Part shown: piece after piece, positions 12,887 through 13,114 of the stretch
How positions within the stretch are numbered: position 1 is the first letter of the stretch
Layout of the letters: each line of letters begins with the position of its first letter
Assembly: GCA_026786225.1 (NCBI GenBank)
Contig: JAJAYN010000226.1
Coordinates: 1-13,114, forward strand
Direction: 5' to 3'
Length of the DNA: 13,114 nt
Origin: Burkholderiales bacterium
GTDB lineage: Bacteria > Pseudomonadota > Gammaproteobacteria > Burkholderiales > Usitatibacteraceae
Translations under genes and position numbers: made by a program
Notes under the pieces: generated by a model
What the model was told of the DNA's origin: nothing
Seen by the model: only the letters and a program-made list of their open reading frames with translations
Database searches by the model: none

Positions 12887-13114
12887 GTGGCTGTCCCCCA
12901 ATACGCGAAGGGCGATAAACCCAATCTTCTCGGCATGAGTTTGCTAGAGATGACGACGTTTTTCGCCGATTTGGGGGAGAAACCATTTCGCGCAAAGCAA
13001 GTGTTTCGCTGGCTGCATCAGGGCGGCGTGGATAGCTTTGATGCAATGACCGATCTGGCCAAATCGCTCCGGCTGAAACTGCCCGACGTCGCAACCATCG
13101 TCGCGCCCAAGCTG
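12887..13114 (+). CDS. rlmN: 23S rRNA (adenine-2503-C2)-methyltransferase RlmN, 3' end cut by window edge
   Basis: The visible 76 codons contain the N-terminal accessory domain of RlmN: KPNLLGMSLLEMTTFFADLG (residues 12-31) and EKPFRAKQVFRWLHQGG (32-48), followed by FDAMTDLAKSLRLKL. The radical-SAM CxxxCxxC motif and the methyl-carrying cysteines lie beyond the right edge. The family enzyme methylates A2503 of 23S rRNA, and A37 of some tRNAs, using a [4Fe-4S] cluster and SAM. The start is GTG 12887, with GGAG six bases upstream, 16 bp after ndk. The call rests on N-terminal similarity and the conserved ndk-rlmN neighbourhood. Confidence 0.9.
   Translation, partial: MAVPQYAKGDKPNLLGMSLLEMTTFFADLGEKPFRAKQVFRWLHQGGVDSFDAMTDLAKSLRLKLPDVATIVAPKL

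Overview
This window looks like a chromosomal segment of a betaproteobacterium (Burkholderiales or Nitrosomonadales-like). The evidence is moderately high GC by eye, the ndk-rlmN order, the accA-tilS order, a DUF2062 gene beside comEC, and protein sequences that read like betaproteobacterial family members. Coding density is high. No mobile element, CRISPR array, tRNA or rRNA was seen.

Layout. (1) 1-1443, minus strand: a tight cluster reading DUF2062 membrane protein, AlkA-type 3-methyladenine DNA glycosylase, then an alkyltransferase-like protein (Atl) cut by the left edge. (2) 1601-4063, plus strand: comEC/rec2, the inner-membrane DNA-uptake channel. (3) 4071-7407, plus strand: an aromatic amino-acid unit. 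It starts with a promoter, a 21-codon leader peptide containing eight consecutive aromatic residues (FYFWYFYF), and an intrinsic terminator whose 5' arm can instead pair perfectly with a segment inside the leader ORF. This is a classic-looking ribosome-mediated attenuator. It is followed by a type I-alpha DAHP synthase (aroG), a divergent I-beta/KDO8P-like DAHP synthase paralogue in which two metal-ligand positions are changed, and a BtuF-like cobalamin-binding protein. (4) 7328-10107, minus strand: a four-gene cluster reading PduO-type cobalamin adenosyltransferase, ECF sigma factor, RskA-type anti-sigma factor, and an exported ATP-dependent DNA ligase of the Lig E kind. (5) 10256-13114, plus strand: housekeeping genes accA, tilS, ndk and the beginning of rlmN.

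How the parts may work together. The strongest regulatory signal is the aromatic attenuator ahead of tandem DAHP synthases. The leader has Phe, Tyr and Trp codons, so it could report shortage of any of the three end products of the pathway whose first step these enzymes catalyse. A pair of near-identical 14-bp palindromes lies at and just upstream of the same promoter. ComEC and the exported ligase both concern DNA handling outside the cytoplasm, and BtuF and PduO both concern cobalamin, but they sit in different transcription units. Several start sites are unusual: the aromatic leader and pduO may be translated from leaderless mRNAs, accA is preceded by a four-codon overlapping ORF, and tilS has no AUG or GUG start.
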